From: Deltaproteobacteria bacterium
Lineage (GTDB): Bacteria > Desulfobacterota > Desulfobacteria > Desulfobacterales > UBA11574
Assembly (NCBI GenBank): GCA_019313025.1
Contig: JAFDCA010000376.1
Span: forward strand, 1 to 5,795
Reading direction: 5' to 3'
Length of the DNA stretch: 5,795 nt
Positions within the stretch are counted from its first letter, which is position 1; every line of letters begins with the position of its first letter. Below are positions 5,750 through 5,795 of this stretch, in pieces. A model generated the notes under the pieces. The model ran no database searches. It saw only the letters and a list, made by a program, of their open reading frames with translations, and was not told the DNA's origin. Position numbers and translations under genes: made by a program.

Positions 5750-5795
5750 ATGAGTAAAATAGGATGGATTCGGAAATACGAAAAGGGTGGTAAAG
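5750..5795 (+). CDS. Possible start of an ORF running off the right edge
   Basis: An ATG at 5750 opens a frame reading MSKIGWIRKYEKGGK to the end of the window without a stop. The ATG overlaps the last codons of a tiny 19-codon frame (ATG at 5698, TAA at 5755-5757), which itself has GGAAAA about eight bases upstream. There is no good Shine-Dalgarno sequence for the 5750 start itself. With only 15 codons visible this may be chance. It would be divergent from the 83-residue protein gene. Confidence 0.15.
   Translation, partial: MSKIGWIRKYEKGGK

Noticed and set aside
5183..5795. tRNA-Glu as the attachment site of an integrated element
   Set aside because: No integrase gene and no second copy of the tRNA 3' end are visible in the window.

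Overview
The window looks like a stretch of bacterial chromosome of moderate G+C content, carrying mostly housekeeping genes. The gene set (radA, rlmE, yebC, a PHP-type histidinol phosphatase, an MltB-like transglycosylase, a tRNA-Glu of the GGTCCCA...CACCA type) and the protein wording suggest a Gram-negative deltaproteobacterium, probably a Desulfobacterota relative. That placement is inference from family resemblance only; nothing in the sequence proves it.

Layout. On the minus strand, reading 2972 to 96, lie radA (DNA recombination/repair ATPase), rlmE (23S rRNA 2'-O-methyltransferase) and yebC (YebC/TACO1 family). radA and rlmE almost touch and are probably one transcript. yebC follows after a 154-base gap whose last part carries repeated, mutually complementary segments just before a strong ribosome binding site. 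Divergently, on the plus strand from about 3097, lie a PHP-family phosphatase, a membrane-anchored lytic transglycosylase of the MltB (GH103) family and a 71-residue two-helix membrane protein resembling the PLDc_N domain. A tRNA-Glu(CUC) gene follows with its own near-ideal sigma-70 promoter. A hairpin then separates the tRNA from a convergent minus-strand gene for an unrecognised 83-residue acidic protein. The right edge may hold the start of another plus-strand reading frame.

How the genes fit together. The minus block serves information processing: branch migration by RadA, ribosome A-loop methylation by RlmE, and translation or regulation by YebC. The plus block is mixed: a metabolic phosphatase, then an envelope pair in which the small membrane protein starts 11 bases after the transglycosylase stop with a good ribosome binding site.

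I did not find a clearly new multi-gene system. There is no CRISPR array, insertion sequence, toxin-antitoxin pair or defence cassette that I can support. The points most worth a second look are the possible alternative RNA folds in the yebC leader, the coupling of the transglycosylase to the small membrane protein, and the orphan 83-residue protein with its upstream edge region.
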